From BD2-11 sp965221785 (GTDB taxonomy: Bacteria > Gemmatimonadota > Gemmatimonadetes > Longimicrobiales > Gaopeijiaceae): a stretch of 64,000 bases of DNA. Location of the stretch: positions 682,001 through 746,000 of the forward strand of contig CBDCSR010000003.1 of NCBI GenBank assembly GCA_965221785.1. The letters are read 5' to 3'. The stretch's first letter is position 1; every line of letters starts with the position of its first letter. The position numbers and the translations under genes are program-made. Below, piece after piece: positions 46,992 through 55,212 of the stretch. The notes beneath the pieces are model-generated. The model ran no database searches. It was not told where the DNA came from and was given only the letters and a program-made list of their open reading frames with translations.

Positions 46992-48439
46992 TGGCCGGTC
47001 CGCCCACCGCCGTTCTGCCCACGCTGGGGCGGGACGGCTTCTCCGAACCCTCGACCACTCCCTCCCTGCGCTGGGTCGCGGAAGGCGTGTCGGCGGATTC
47101 CGGGGCGGCGCCCGGTCTCCCGCACATCATCGCGTGGAATCTCACCCGGCGCTGCAACCTGGAGTGCGCGCACTGCTACATCTCCGCGGGATCCTGGCAC
47201 CTGGCGGAGACGGAGCTGTCCACCGCGGAATGTCATCGTGTGCTCGACCAGGTTCTGGAGGTCAACCCGAATCCGGTGCTGATCCTGTCAGGCGGAGAGC
47301 CCCTGCTGCGCGACGACCTGGAGGAGATCGCCGCCCGGGCGAGCGCGGGCGGGGCCACAGTGGTGGTGGGCACCAACGGCACCCGCCTCAGCGACCGGCG
47401 AATCGAGTCGCTGATGGAGGCGGGGGTCAAGGGGGTCGCGGTGAGCGTGGACTCGCTCGTCAACACCTACCACGACCGCTTTCGCCACGGGTCCGGGGCC
47501 CTCACCGACACGCTGGCCGCGGTGGACCGGCTCGCCGCACACCGCCTGGATTTCATCGTCCAGACCAGCGTAACCCGTGGCAACCGGGCGGAGGTGGCGG
47601 ATATCGCACGCTGGGCGGAGAGCCGGGGCGCGGTTTCGTTCAACCTGTACTTCCTGGTTCCGACCGGGCGCGGGGAGCGCATGCAGGGCCTCTCTCCGGA
47701 GGAGAACGAGGCCGTGCTGGCCGAGTTGGTGGAACTCGAGCGCAAATACCGGGGCCGCATGATGGTGCGTTCCAAGTGCCAGCCGCAGATCATGCGCCAC
47801 GTGATCGAGGGGGGGGAGGAGTCGCCCTTGCTCAACTACGGCACCCGCTGTCCGTGCGGCGTCCACTACTGCCGCATCACCCCGGAGGGCAAGGTGACCC
47901 CCTGTCCCTACACCGCGGTGGTGGCGGGGGACCTCACCACCACCCCCTTCCGCCAGGTGTGGGAGTCGTCCCCCGTCTTCGCCCGGCTGCGCCACGGGGA
48001 ACCGGGGGGGCGGTGCGGGCGCTGCGAGTACCGTTCGGTGTGCGGGGGCTGCCGCGCGCGCGCCCACGCGCTGACCGGCGACCTGCTCGGCCCCGACGAC
48101 TCCTGCGCCTACGAACCGGCCGGCGACCGGGCGGTCATCGAGCCGCGGCGCGAGGTCGTGTACGGCGACGATACCGCCTCCGAGTTCCCCTGGACCGAGG
48201 AGGCTGCCGCGCGCCTGTCCGCCGTGCCCAGCTTCGTGCGCGGGGTGGTGTCCGCGCGCGTCGAGTCGTTTGCGCGCAAGCGCGGATACACGAGCGTGAC
48301 CGCCGAGGTGATGGCGGAGGTGCGCCGCGGCATGCCGGTTGATTTCTCCAGGCGACTGCCTTTCTTCCTACGCAAACAGATGTCCGCGGCCGCATCGCGC
48401 GACGGTATTCCGGAGGATGACGATGTTCCCCGGAGTTGA
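46991..48439 (+). CDS. Radical SAM-SPASM protein with C-terminal PCP_red domain
   Basis: This 482-residue radical SAM enzyme has the cluster motif CNLECAHC (C55, C59, C62), the GGEPLL motif after it, and a SPASM-type C-terminal region with CGVHYC, then CGRCEYRSVCGGC and a last cysteine in DDSCAY. This layout resembles NirJ (haem d1 synthesis) and AhbD (coproheme decarboxylation), so a tetrapyrrole or peptide substrate is possible. After about residue 400 there is a PCP_red domain (FPWTEEAAARLSAVPSFVRG). The gene overlaps its neighbours on both sides. Next to a haem-containing membrane protein and several cytochromes, a role in modifying haem or maturing these proteins is a reasonable guess. 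Confidence 0.87.
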   Translation: MAGPPTAVLPTLGRDGFSEPSTTPSLRWVAEGVSADSGAAPGLPHIIAWNLTRRCNLECAHCYISAGSWHLAETELSTAECHRVLDQVLEVNPNPVLILSGGEPLLRDDLEEIAARASAGGATVVVGTNGTRLSDRRIESLMEAGVKGVAVSVDSLVNTYHDRFRHGSGALTDTLAAVDRLAAHRLDFIVQTSVTRGNRAEVADIARWAESRGAVSFNLYFLVPTGRGERMQGLSPEENEAVLAELVELERKYRGRMMVRSKCQPQIMRHVIEGGEESPLLNYGTRCPCGVHYCRITPEGKVTPCPYTAVVAGDLTTTPFRQVWESSPVFARLRHGEPGGRCGRCEYRSVCGGCRARAHALTGDLLGPDDSCAYEPAGDRAVIEPRREVVYGDDTASEFPWTEEAAARLSAVPSFVRGVVSARVESFARKRGYTSVTAEVMAEVRRGMPVDFSRRLPFFLRKQMSAAASRDGIPEDDDVPRS

Positions 48440-50264
48440 CCCAACCTCGGAGAGAAACGTGGCGAAACCCGGAATGACCTGGCGCGTGGGCGTGGGACCG
48501 CTCCTGCTGCTGGGCGCGCTCGCCCTCCTGGTGACGGCCGAGCCCGCATTCGCGCAGGTGCCCGCCGGTCGCGACTACGGCGACTTCCCGGTGATCGGCG
48601 GCCGGGCCGCGGTGTGGATTGCGGCCCAGGTGCACCTGCTCTTCGCCGCGTTCGTGCTGGGCGTGCCCATGTTTGCGGTGGTCACCGAGGCCATCGGCAT
48701 GTTCGGCGGCGACGAGCGCTACGACAAGCTGTCCAAGGAGTTCACCCGGCTTCTTCTGGTCGCGTACTCGGCGACCGCCATCTGGGGCGGAATCCTGCTC
48801 TTCCTCCTGATCACCATCTACCCCACGCTGTTCGGCTATCTCGCCCAGATCTTCAACCTGTCGATGTGGGTCTACGTGGGGCTCTTCTTCTTCGAGTCCT
48901 TCACGCTGTACCTGTACTACTACGGCTGGGACCGGTGGAAGAAGGGGCGCGCCAAGTGGTTCCACTGGGGGCTGGGCATCGCGCTGAACGTGTGGGGCAC
49001 GATCGTCATGTTCATCGCCAACGGCTGGCTGACCTACATGATGAGCCCGCCGGCCGACGTCACCGTCGACACGGCTCCCCAGATGGTGCAGCTGTGGTCG
49101 GCGCTCACCAACGCGACCTGGATGCCGATCAACATCCACCGGCTGATCGCCAACGTCGTGTTCGGGGGGGCGGTGGTCGGCGCCTACGCGGCGTACCGCT
49201 TCCTGGCCGCAAAGAGCGACGAGGAGCGGGCCCACTACGACTGGATGGGCTACGTGGGCAACATGATCGCCATCGGCGCGCTCATCGTTCTGCCCTTCGC
49301 CGGCTACTGGCTGGGCCGGGAGATCTACGAGTTCAACCAGCAGATGGGCATCACCATGATGGGCGGCTTCATGAGCTGGCTGTGGATCATCCAGGCCTTC
49401 CTCATCGGGGTGCTCTTCCTCGCTGGCAACTACTACCTGTGGGTGGGGATGGGCCGAATACCCGGGGCAGAGCGCTTCATGCCGTACACGAAGTACATGC
49501 TCGCCGTGCTCATCGTGGGCGTGATCGTGTGGGCAACACCCAACACCATGATCGCCAGCCGCGAAGAGTTCGCGGCGATGGGCGGCACGCACCACCCCTT
49601 CCTCAGCGTCCTCGGGCTGATGAGCGGCAAGAACACGGCGGTCAACTTCATGATCCTGACCACCTTCCTGTCGTTCCTGCTCTACAGGCGCGCCAACAAG
49701 GAACCGGTGGTGTCGTGGGCGCGCACGGGCACGATCGTCCAGGGCGCGATTTTCGTGGTGGCCTCGGCAATCGTGCTGTTCTACGGGATCTACGGCTACA
49801 TGGTGCCGACCATCGTGCGCATCGGCTTCTCGGTCTACCAGGTGCTCACCGTGCTCGCGTGCATCATCGGGGTGATCACCATAGACCTGCTGATGCTGCG
49901 GGGGGCCACCTCGCGCGGCGAGATCCAGTGGGGCCGAATGCCGGAGCGCTCGCAGTATGCGCTCTTCATCCTGGCGGTGACCTTTACCTGGCTGATGGGC
50001 CTCATGGGCTTCGCGCGCAGCGGCATCCGCCAGCACTGGCACGTCTTCGAGGTCATTCGCGACACCAGCCCCTGGGCGGCCACCCCGGCACTGGGCTATT
50101 CGTCGGTGGTCATCTCCGCCTGCGTGCTCATCTTCTTCGGGCTGGTGGCCTTCATCTTCTGGCTCGGCTCGCTGGCCGAGAAACCCGTGATTTCGTCGGT
50201 GGGCCAGGCCTCGGCCGCGGGCGGAATCCAGAGCGAACTTCAGCCGGCACCCAGCGAGGGATAG
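48423..50264 (+). CDS. Cytochrome bd superfamily subunit I-like protein (CydA-like)
   Basis: This is a membrane protein of about 613 residues with an N-terminal signal-like segment ending in AEPAFAQ, then ten or more helices in the CydA pattern. H71 (AAQVHLLFAAFVLG) corresponds to the first haem ligand of CydA. E158 in FFFESFTLYL, followed by YYGWDRW, matches the conserved glutamate helix. H239 (NIHRLIANVVFGG) matches the second histidine. GIRQHWHVFEV is the equivalent of the GRQPWVV motif. There is no CydB gene, no clear Q-loop, and the neighbours are c-type cytochromes, as in the OR-C/OR-N groups of the bd superfamily. I used the ATG at 48423, six bases after GGAGG; ATGs at 48417 and 48474 are alternatives. 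Confidence 0.88.
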   Translation: MFPGVDPTSERNVAKPGMTWRVGVGPLLLLGALALLVTAEPAFAQVPAGRDYGDFPVIGGRAAVWIAAQVHLLFAAFVLGVPMFAVVTEAIGMFGGDERYDKLSKEFTRLLLVAYSATAIWGGILLFLLITIYPTLFGYLAQIFNLSMWVYVGLFFFESFTLYLYYYGWDRWKKGRAKWFHWGLGIALNVWGTIVMFIANGWLTYMMSPPADVTVDTAPQMVQLWSALTNATWMPINIHRLIANVVFGGAVVGAYAAYRFLAAKSDEERAHYDWMGYVGNMIAIGALIVLPFAGYWLGREIYEFNQQMGITMMGGFMSWLWIIQAFLIGVLFLAGNYYLWVGMGRIPGAERFMPYTKYMLAVLIVGVIVWATPNTMIASREEFAAMGGTHHPFLSVLGLMSGKNTAVNFMILTTFLSFLLYRRANKEPVVSWARTGTIVQGAIFVVASAIVLFYGIYGYMVPTIVRIGFSVYQVLTVLACIIGVITIDLLMLRGATSRGEIQWGRMPERSQYALFILAVTFTWLMGLMGFARSGIRQHWHVFEVIRDTSPWAATPALGYSSVVISACVLIFFGLVAFIFWLGSLAEKPVISSVGQASAAGGIQSELQPAPSEG

Positions 50265-50273
50265 GGGAGGCAG

Positions 50274-51074
50274 ATGCTAAAGACCAACCTGAGTATCCTG
50301 GCCGTGGTGATCGGCTGCCTGGGCGTGTTTACCTGGGTCGCCAACGCCATTCCGCAGATCCAGTCGGACGTGCCCGAGGACCTGGTACTGTCGGACGACG
50401 TCTCCCCCGAGGAGCTCATCGCGGCGGGCGAGGAACTATACAACGGCGGCGGCGGCTGCACGGCCTGCCACGGTCTGGGCGAGCGCGCCCCGAACCTGCT
50501 CACCGACCACGCGGGCACCGGGCTCATCGGCGAGCGCTGCGCGAACCGCGTGTCGGGCGAGGACTGCAAGCAATACCTGCATACGTCGATGGTGAACCCC
50601 AACGCCTACCTGGTGGAGGGGTTCGCGCCCATCATGCTGGACGCGAGCCGCACCCTCTCTTCCGTGCAGATCTGGGCGCTGGTGGCCTACCTGCAGTCCC
50701 TGGGAGGGGAGGTGACGGTGACGGGGGCGGACTTCGCGGACGCCGGTGACGCCACGCCTGCCGGGGGCGTGGTGGCGGCCGCGCCTGCCGCTCCGGCGCT
50801 GGGTCCGACCGGGCCCCTCGACCCGGAAGAGCTTCTGACCCGGCACACCTGCAGCACCTGCCACGCGGTCACCGGGCCCTCGCCGCTCGGACCGTCCTAC
50901 GAGGGCATGGGATCTCGCCTGACCGCCGATGAAATCCGGACGTCCATCCTCGATCCCACTGCGTCGGCGGCCGAGGGATTCGAGGCGATGCTCGGGCTGA
51001 TGCCCCCGATCTTCGGTAACATCCCGGCGGCCGAACTCGAGGCGATCGTGCAGTTCATCGCATCGCAGAGATAG
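50274..51074 (+). CDS. Membrane-anchored dihaem cytochrome c
   Basis: This 266-residue protein has one N-terminal transmembrane helix (about 7-25) and two cytochrome c domains, with CTACH at 62-66 and CSTCH at 193-197. Methionine ligands are likely in GFAPIML and LMPPIFG. An Ala/Pro-rich linker joins the domains. It starts nine bases after the CydA-like gene with GGAGG upstream, so the two are very likely co-expressed and may form a complex in which electrons pass between the bd-like protein and soluble carriers or the oxidase. Confidence 0.9.
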   Translation: MLKTNLSILAVVIGCLGVFTWVANAIPQIQSDVPEDLVLSDDVSPEELIAAGEELYNGGGGCTACHGLGERAPNLLTDHAGTGLIGERCANRVSGEDCKQYLHTSMVNPNAYLVEGFAPIMLDASRTLSSVQIWALVAYLQSLGGEVTVTGADFADAGDATPAGGVVAAAPAAPALGPTGPLDPEELLTRHTCSTCHAVTGPSPLGPSYEGMGSRLTADEIRTSILDPTASAAEGFEAMLGLMPPIFGNIPAAELEAIVQFIASQR

Positions 51075-51101
51075 GAGACGCGCCTTGAGGGAGAAGAATC
51101 G

Positions 51102-51905
51102 ATGAACACCAAGCCCTGGAAGCATCCGCTGGGCCAGGCGGCGATCGTCGTGGTGCTGGCGTACCTCCTCTTCGAATGGGGCATCTGGCTCCTGCCGCCC
51201 CTCTTCGGCGTCGCTAGCGCACCGGTGCCCGCCACCGTCGTCCTGCAGTACATGGGGACCGTGGTCGTGGGCGTGCTGATCTGGGTCAGCGACTCCGAGG
51301 AGCGCTGGAAGCAGTTCAAGGCCCCGATCCACCGGGTCATGGTGGATCCGGGCCAGAAGGTTCTGCGCACGGCGCTCATGGTCACCATTCCGCTGCTGGT
51401 CGCCTTCATGACCTTCGACCGGGTGCGCCCCACGGTCTCGGCGCCGGCGGCGCTGCGTTCGGTGCACCCGGCGCCCCCGGGTCAGATCGACTTCCGCGGC
51501 GAGACCATGGTCCTCAACGGGCTCGAAAACCCGCTCCGGCACGAGGGCGACCTGGAGGAGCACTACGAGGAGGGCAAGAGGATCTACGTCCAGAACTGCA
51601 TGCCATGCCACGGCGACGCGCTGGACGGGCAGGGGCACTTCGCGAGCGCCTTCAACCCCGCGCCCCTCAGCTTCCAGGACCCGGGCACCATCGTACAGCT
51701 CACCGAGAGCTTCGTCTTCTGGCGCATCGCCAAGGGCGGGCCCGGACTGCCGCGCGAGGCCACGCCCTGGGACTCGGCGATGCCCGCCTGGGAGGACCTG
51801 CTTACCGCGGAAGAGATCTGGCAGGTGACCATCTACCTCTACGAACAGACCGGCTGGGAGCCGCGCACCTGGGAGGAAGAGGGCGCCGAAGGGGAGGAGC
51901 ACTGA
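51102..51905 (+). CDS. Multi-helix membrane protein with monohaem cytochrome c domain
   Basis: This 267-residue protein has three predicted transmembrane segments in its first 105 residues (GQAAIVVVLAYLLFEWGIWL, VVLQYMGTVVVGVLIWV and ALMVTIPLLVAFMTF) and a C-terminal cytochrome c domain with CMPCH at 166-170 and a methionine candidate in WDSAMPAW. The layout of helices plus a c-type haem suggests an electron-transfer subunit of a membrane complex with the CydA-like protein. Its stop overlaps the start of the next cytochrome gene by one base. Confidence 0.88.
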   Translation: MNTKPWKHPLGQAAIVVVLAYLLFEWGIWLLPPLFGVASAPVPATVVLQYMGTVVVGVLIWVSDSEERWKQFKAPIHRVMVDPGQKVLRTALMVTIPLLVAFMTFDRVRPTVSAPAALRSVHPAPPGQIDFRGETMVLNGLENPLRHEGDLEEHYEEGKRIYVQNCMPCHGDALDGQGHFASAFNPAPLSFQDPGTIVQLTESFVFWRIAKGGPGLPREATPWDSAMPAWEDLLTAEEIWQVTIYLYEQTGWEPRTWEEEGAEGEEH

Positions 51906-53221
51906 TGCGGGCGCGAGCGATGATCCCCGGTTTGGTATTGGCCGCGGCGGTGGTGTGCGCCGGTACGGTCCCCCTGACCGCCCAGGAAGAGAACGCGCTA
52001 GGGCGCGATGTCTACGACCGCTGGTGCGCCTCCTGCCACGGTTACGAAGGCCTCGGCGACGGCTACGCGGCGACCTGGATGCTGCCGCGCCCGCGCGACT
52101 TCACCCAGGCGCTCTACCAGATCCGCACCACACCCAGCGGGCAGCTTCCCACCGACGACGACATCATGCGCGTCATCAACGAGGGCATGCCGGGCACGAC
52201 GATGCCCGGATGGGAGGAAGAGCTCAGCCTCGAAGAGCGACTGGCGCTCGTCGACTACCTCAAGAGCCTTTCCCGTTTCTTCGCCACCGGCGAGGCTCCC
52301 GAGCCCATGACCTTCAGCAGCCCGACCCGGGCCACCGAGGAGGCCCTCGCCGAGGGCCGGGAGGTCTACGAACTCATCGAGTGCAATCGCTGCCACGGCG
52401 CCGACGGACGGGGGGACGGCACTTCCTCGCCGACGCTGGTGGACGACACCGGCATGCCCATCTACTCGGTGGACCTGACCGAGAACTGGTACTTCAACGG
52501 CGGCGGCACGGTGGAGGACATCTACCAGCGGCTGCGCACCGGCCTGGACGGGACGCCGATGCCGTCGTTCACCGACCTGATCGACGCCGGGGTCATCACC
52601 GACGAGCAGCTGTGGAACCTCTCCCATTACGTGCGCAGCCTGGCTCCCGAGGACCCGCCGGGCATCACCGAGGTGATCCGGGCCGGCCTGGTCGAGGATG
52701 CGCCTCTTCCGGAAGGTGTCGACGACCCGCTGTGGGAGTCGGCAGAGGCGTTCTACATCCCGATGGGCGGGCAGATCATCGAGAGCCCGCGCTGGTTCGT
52801 GCCGCAGGTGGCGGGGCTGTGGGTGCGCGCCCTGCACGATGGCGGCGAGCTCGCGGTGCACGTCTCCTGGAGCGACCACTCCGAGAGTCCCGATTCCGCG
52901 TGGGCCGACTTCCAGGCCCAGGTCCTGTCGGCGGTGGGACCCGAGGAGGGCGACATGGAACCGGGTCCCAGACCCGACGGCCTGTACCTCCAGTTTCCCA
53001 TGGAAATCCCGGAGGGGATGGACAAGCCCTATTTCCTGATGGGGGATCCGCTGGAGCCCGTGTACCTGTGGCACTGGGAAAGCACGGCCGGCGCGGCGCA
53101 GGAGGCGGACGCCCCGCGGGCTGGGCACCCTGGCACCTCAGGGCAACGCCAGCCAGTCGCTGGTGTCGGAGGCGGCGTTTTCGGCCGGGCGCTGGGCTGT
53201 TATGTTCCGCCGCGCTCTTGA
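51905..53221 (+). CDS. Dihaem cytochrome c with EB_dh-like domain, reading frame broken
   Basis: The reading frame gives a signal peptide (about residues 1-27), two cytochrome c domains (CASCH at 41-45 and CNRCH at 160-164) and then, from about residue 270, a beta-rich region like the haem-b-binding domain of ethylbenzene dehydrogenase and related gamma subunits. Past about residue 403 the sequence becomes meaningless, because the true continuation lies in another frame. Leaving out one C of CCCC at 53112-53115 joins it smoothly to the frame ending at 53492, for a 528-residue protein. The break is either a recent frameshift or a sequencing error. It is read in the cytochrome operon immediately after the monohaem protein. 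Confidence 0.83.
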   Translation: MRARAMIPGLVLAAAVVCAGTVPLTAQEENALGRDVYDRWCASCHGYEGLGDGYAATWMLPRPRDFTQALYQIRTTPSGQLPTDDDIMRVINEGMPGTTMPGWEEELSLEERLALVDYLKSLSRFFATGEAPEPMTFSSPTRATEEALAEGREVYELIECNRCHGADGRGDGTSSPTLVDDTGMPIYSVDLTENWYFNGGGTVEDIYQRLRTGLDGTPMPSFTDLIDAGVITDEQLWNLSHYVRSLAPEDPPGITEVIRAGLVEDAPLPEGVDDPLWESAEAFYIPMGGQIIESPRWFVPQVAGLWVRALHDGGELAVHVSWSDHSESPDSAWADFQAQVLSAVGPEEGDMEPGPRPDGLYLQFPMEIPEGMDKPYFLMGDPLEPVYLWHWESTAGAAQEADAPRAGHPGTSGQRQPVAGVGGGVFGRALGCYVPPRS

Positions 53222-53492
53222 GACCGGGGATCCGGGCGATCTGCAGTTCCGCGTCGGCGAGCCGGTGCCCGTCGGCTTCGCCGCGTGGGACGGCGACAAC
53301 GGGGAATCGGGATACCGGGGCTCGATCAGTTCATGGCATTACATTTTCCTGCAGGAACCGACGCCAGCCACCGTGGTGGTCGCGCCGCTGATCGCGACGC
53401 TGCTGACCGCCGGGCTGGGCGTGCTGGTTGTGGCCCGGGCCCAGAGGCGCGAGCGGGAAGGCGCCGAGGGGCCGGATGAAGGCGACGCGTAG
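53163..53492 (+). CDS. C-terminal part of the frameshifted EB_dh-like cytochrome
   Basis: This frame continues the preceding gene. It completes the EB_dh-like domain (EAAFSAGRWAVMFRRALE, VGFAAWDGDNGESGYRG, SSWHYIFLQ) and adds a transmembrane anchor (about the segment VVVAPLIATLLTAGLGVLVV) with a basic tail. The GTG at 53163 could start a separate short protein, but the domain begins well upstream, so it is better read as a displaced piece of the same gene. Confidence 0.65.
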   Translation: MSEAAFSAGRWAVMFRRALETGDPGDLQFRVGEPVPVGFAAWDGDNGESGYRGSISSWHYIFLQEPTPATVVVAPLIATLLTAGLGVLVVARAQRREREGAEGPDEGDA

Positions 53493-53526
53493 ACATCGAA
53501 GTTCAAATAGCACCACGGAGGAAGGA

Positions 53527-54402
53527 ATGAGAGACCTGTTTGGATGTGGCCGGGCCATGGTGATGGCGACGGCCGCGGTGTTCGCCATCGCGTGCGGCGG
53601 CGGTGGCGGTGAGGCCGGCGGCGGCATGGAGGAAGAGGCCGCCGGCGAGGAAATGGCTTCTCCGGTCGATATGGCCACCGCGGGCGGCATCAATGCGATG
53701 GTGATGTTCGAGGGCATGGCGCCCGAAATGGATGCGATCGACATGGCGTCCGAGCCGGATTGCGCGGCCCGGTACACCGACACACCGATGACCGAGGAGG
53801 TCGTGGTCGGTGACGGCGGCGGTCTGGCCAACGTCTTCGTCTACGTCAGGGAGGGCGTCGACCCCGGCATGAGCTTCCCCACGCCGGGCGGCGCGGTGGT
53901 CATGGACCAGGTCGGCTGCCGCTACGTGCCCCGGGTCGTGGGCGTGCAGGCGGGACAGGACCTCACCTTCCGCAACTCGGACGGCCTGCCCCACAACATC
54001 AACGCCTCGCCCAGCGAAAACCGCGGCTTCAACGTCAGCCAGCCGGTGAACATGGACACCAACCGCAGCTTCCCGCTGGCGGAGGTGATGGTCCCGGTGC
54101 GCTGCGACGTGCACGGCTGGATGAGCGCCTACGTGGGCGTGCTGGACCACCCGTTCCACGGGGTCACGGACATGGACGGAGGCGCCGACCTGGGCATGCT
54201 CCCGCCCGGTGAGTACGTGGTCGAGGCGTGGCACGAGCGCTACGGCACGCAGACCGCCAGCGTCACCGTCACCACCGGCGAGACCGCGATGGTGAGCTTC
54301 TCCTTCTCGGAAGCCATGGCGGCCAACGCCGTGGTGCCGATGGGCGAGCCGATCGATCCGCACGGGCCCGGAGCCCACGCTCTCGCTACCGGGACCCATT
54401 AG
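53527..54402 (+). CDS. Type 1 copper lipoprotein (plastocyanin-like) with extra beta domain
   Basis: This 291-residue lipoprotein has a lipobox ending in FAIAC (C23) and a Gly/Glu-rich spacer. The cupredoxin part has the full type 1 copper set: H156 (LPHNINAS), C193, H196 and M199 (VRCDVHGWM). After it comes a carboxypeptidase-regulatory-like beta domain (GMLPPGEYVVEAWHERYG). Such proteins shuttle electrons on the outer face of the membrane. Lying between the cytochromes and coxB, it may feed the oxidase. The ATG at 53527 has GGAGGAAGG before it. Confidence 0.88.
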   Translation: MRDLFGCGRAMVMATAAVFAIACGGGGGEAGGGMEEEAAGEEMASPVDMATAGGINAMVMFEGMAPEMDAIDMASEPDCAARYTDTPMTEEVVVGDGGGLANVFVYVREGVDPGMSFPTPGGAVVMDQVGCRYVPRVVGVQAGQDLTFRNSDGLPHNINASPSENRGFNVSQPVNMDTNRSFPLAEVMVPVRCDVHGWMSAYVGVLDHPFHGVTDMDGGADLGMLPPGEYVVEAWHERYGTQTASVTVTTGETAMVSFSFSEAMAANAVVPMGEPIDPHGPGAHALATGTH

Positions 54403-54516
54403 ACACGAGGCGCCGAGGACGGGCCGGCGTCACCCCCCGGGGCCGCCGGTCCGGTACGCGGCCGGGTACCCCGCCCGGTCGGCATCATCCCCGGCAGCGA
54501 GCAGGAGAACACCAAC

Positions 54517-55212
54517 ATGAGCTGGATCCTCCCCGAGAGTTTTTCCACCTTTGGGCCGGACGTCGATTTCCTGTACTACGCGATCCTCGTGGTCACGGGA
54601 ATCGTCTTCGTGATCACCGAGGCGCTCCTGGTCTACTTCGTCATCCGCTACCGGCGGCGCGACGGACAGAAGGCCACCTACATCCACGGGTCGACGAAGG
54701 CGGAGATCATCTGGACCACCGTCCCATTCATCGCCGTGCTGGGGCTGGCCTTCATCAGCATTCCCTCGTGGAACATGATGAAGAACCCGGACAGCGTGCC
54801 CGCCGACGCCCTCGACTACATCGTCAACGCGAAGCAGTTCGAGTGGGAGATCACCTACGCCGGCACGGACGGGGTCACCGGCACCGCCGACGACATCTCG
54901 ACGATCAACATCATGCATGTCCCGGTGAACCAGGCGGTCAACATCACCCTCCGGTCCGAGGACGTGCTGCACTCGTTCTTCCTGCCCGAGATGCGGGTGA
55001 AACAGGACGCGGTTCCGGGGATGGACATCACCGTCTGGTTCGAGGCGACGGCCGCGGGCGCGTATCCCATCGGATGCGCGGAGCTGTGCGGAAACCTGCA
55101 TACGACCATGGGCGGGACCCTCAACGTATACGAGGCGGCCGACTTCGATGCGTGGGTCGCCTCCCAGAGCGCGGACGCCGACGCCGACGCCGACGATCAG
55201 GAGGACCAGTAG
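54517..55212 (+). CDS. coxB: Cytochrome c oxidase subunit II
   Basis: This 231-residue subunit has two transmembrane helices and a CuA domain. CuA ligands are H152, C187, E189, C191, H195 and M198, seen in CAELCGNLHTTM. No cytochrome c domain is fused, so electrons must come from separate carriers such as the cytochromes or copper protein upstream. The C-terminus is an Ala-Asp repeat (ADADADADD). The stop codon is directly followed by the coxA ATG. Confidence 0.96.
   Translation: MSWILPESFSTFGPDVDFLYYAILVVTGIVFVITEALLVYFVIRYRRRDGQKATYIHGSTKAEIIWTTVPFIAVLGLAFISIPSWNMMKNPDSVPADALDYIVNAKQFEWEITYAGTDGVTGTADDISTINIMHVPVNQAVNITLRSEDVLHSFFLPEMRVKQDAVPGMDITVWFEATAAGAYPIGCAELCGNLHTTMGGTLNVYEAADFDAWVASQSADADADADDQEDQ

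Noticed and set aside
43621..48439. Bacteriochlorophyll synthesis or phototrophy, suggested by the PCP_red domains and the chelatase-like AAA+/VWA pair
   Set aside because: There is no bchB, bchN, bchL, puf or true chelatase H subunit in the window. PCP_red occurs outside phototrophs, and the AAA+ protein is closer to the MoxR type.
50274..51905. CydB as identity for one of the two genes after the CydA-like gene
   Set aside because: Both products have CXXCH haem motifs and one or three helices only, not the eight or nine helices of CydB.
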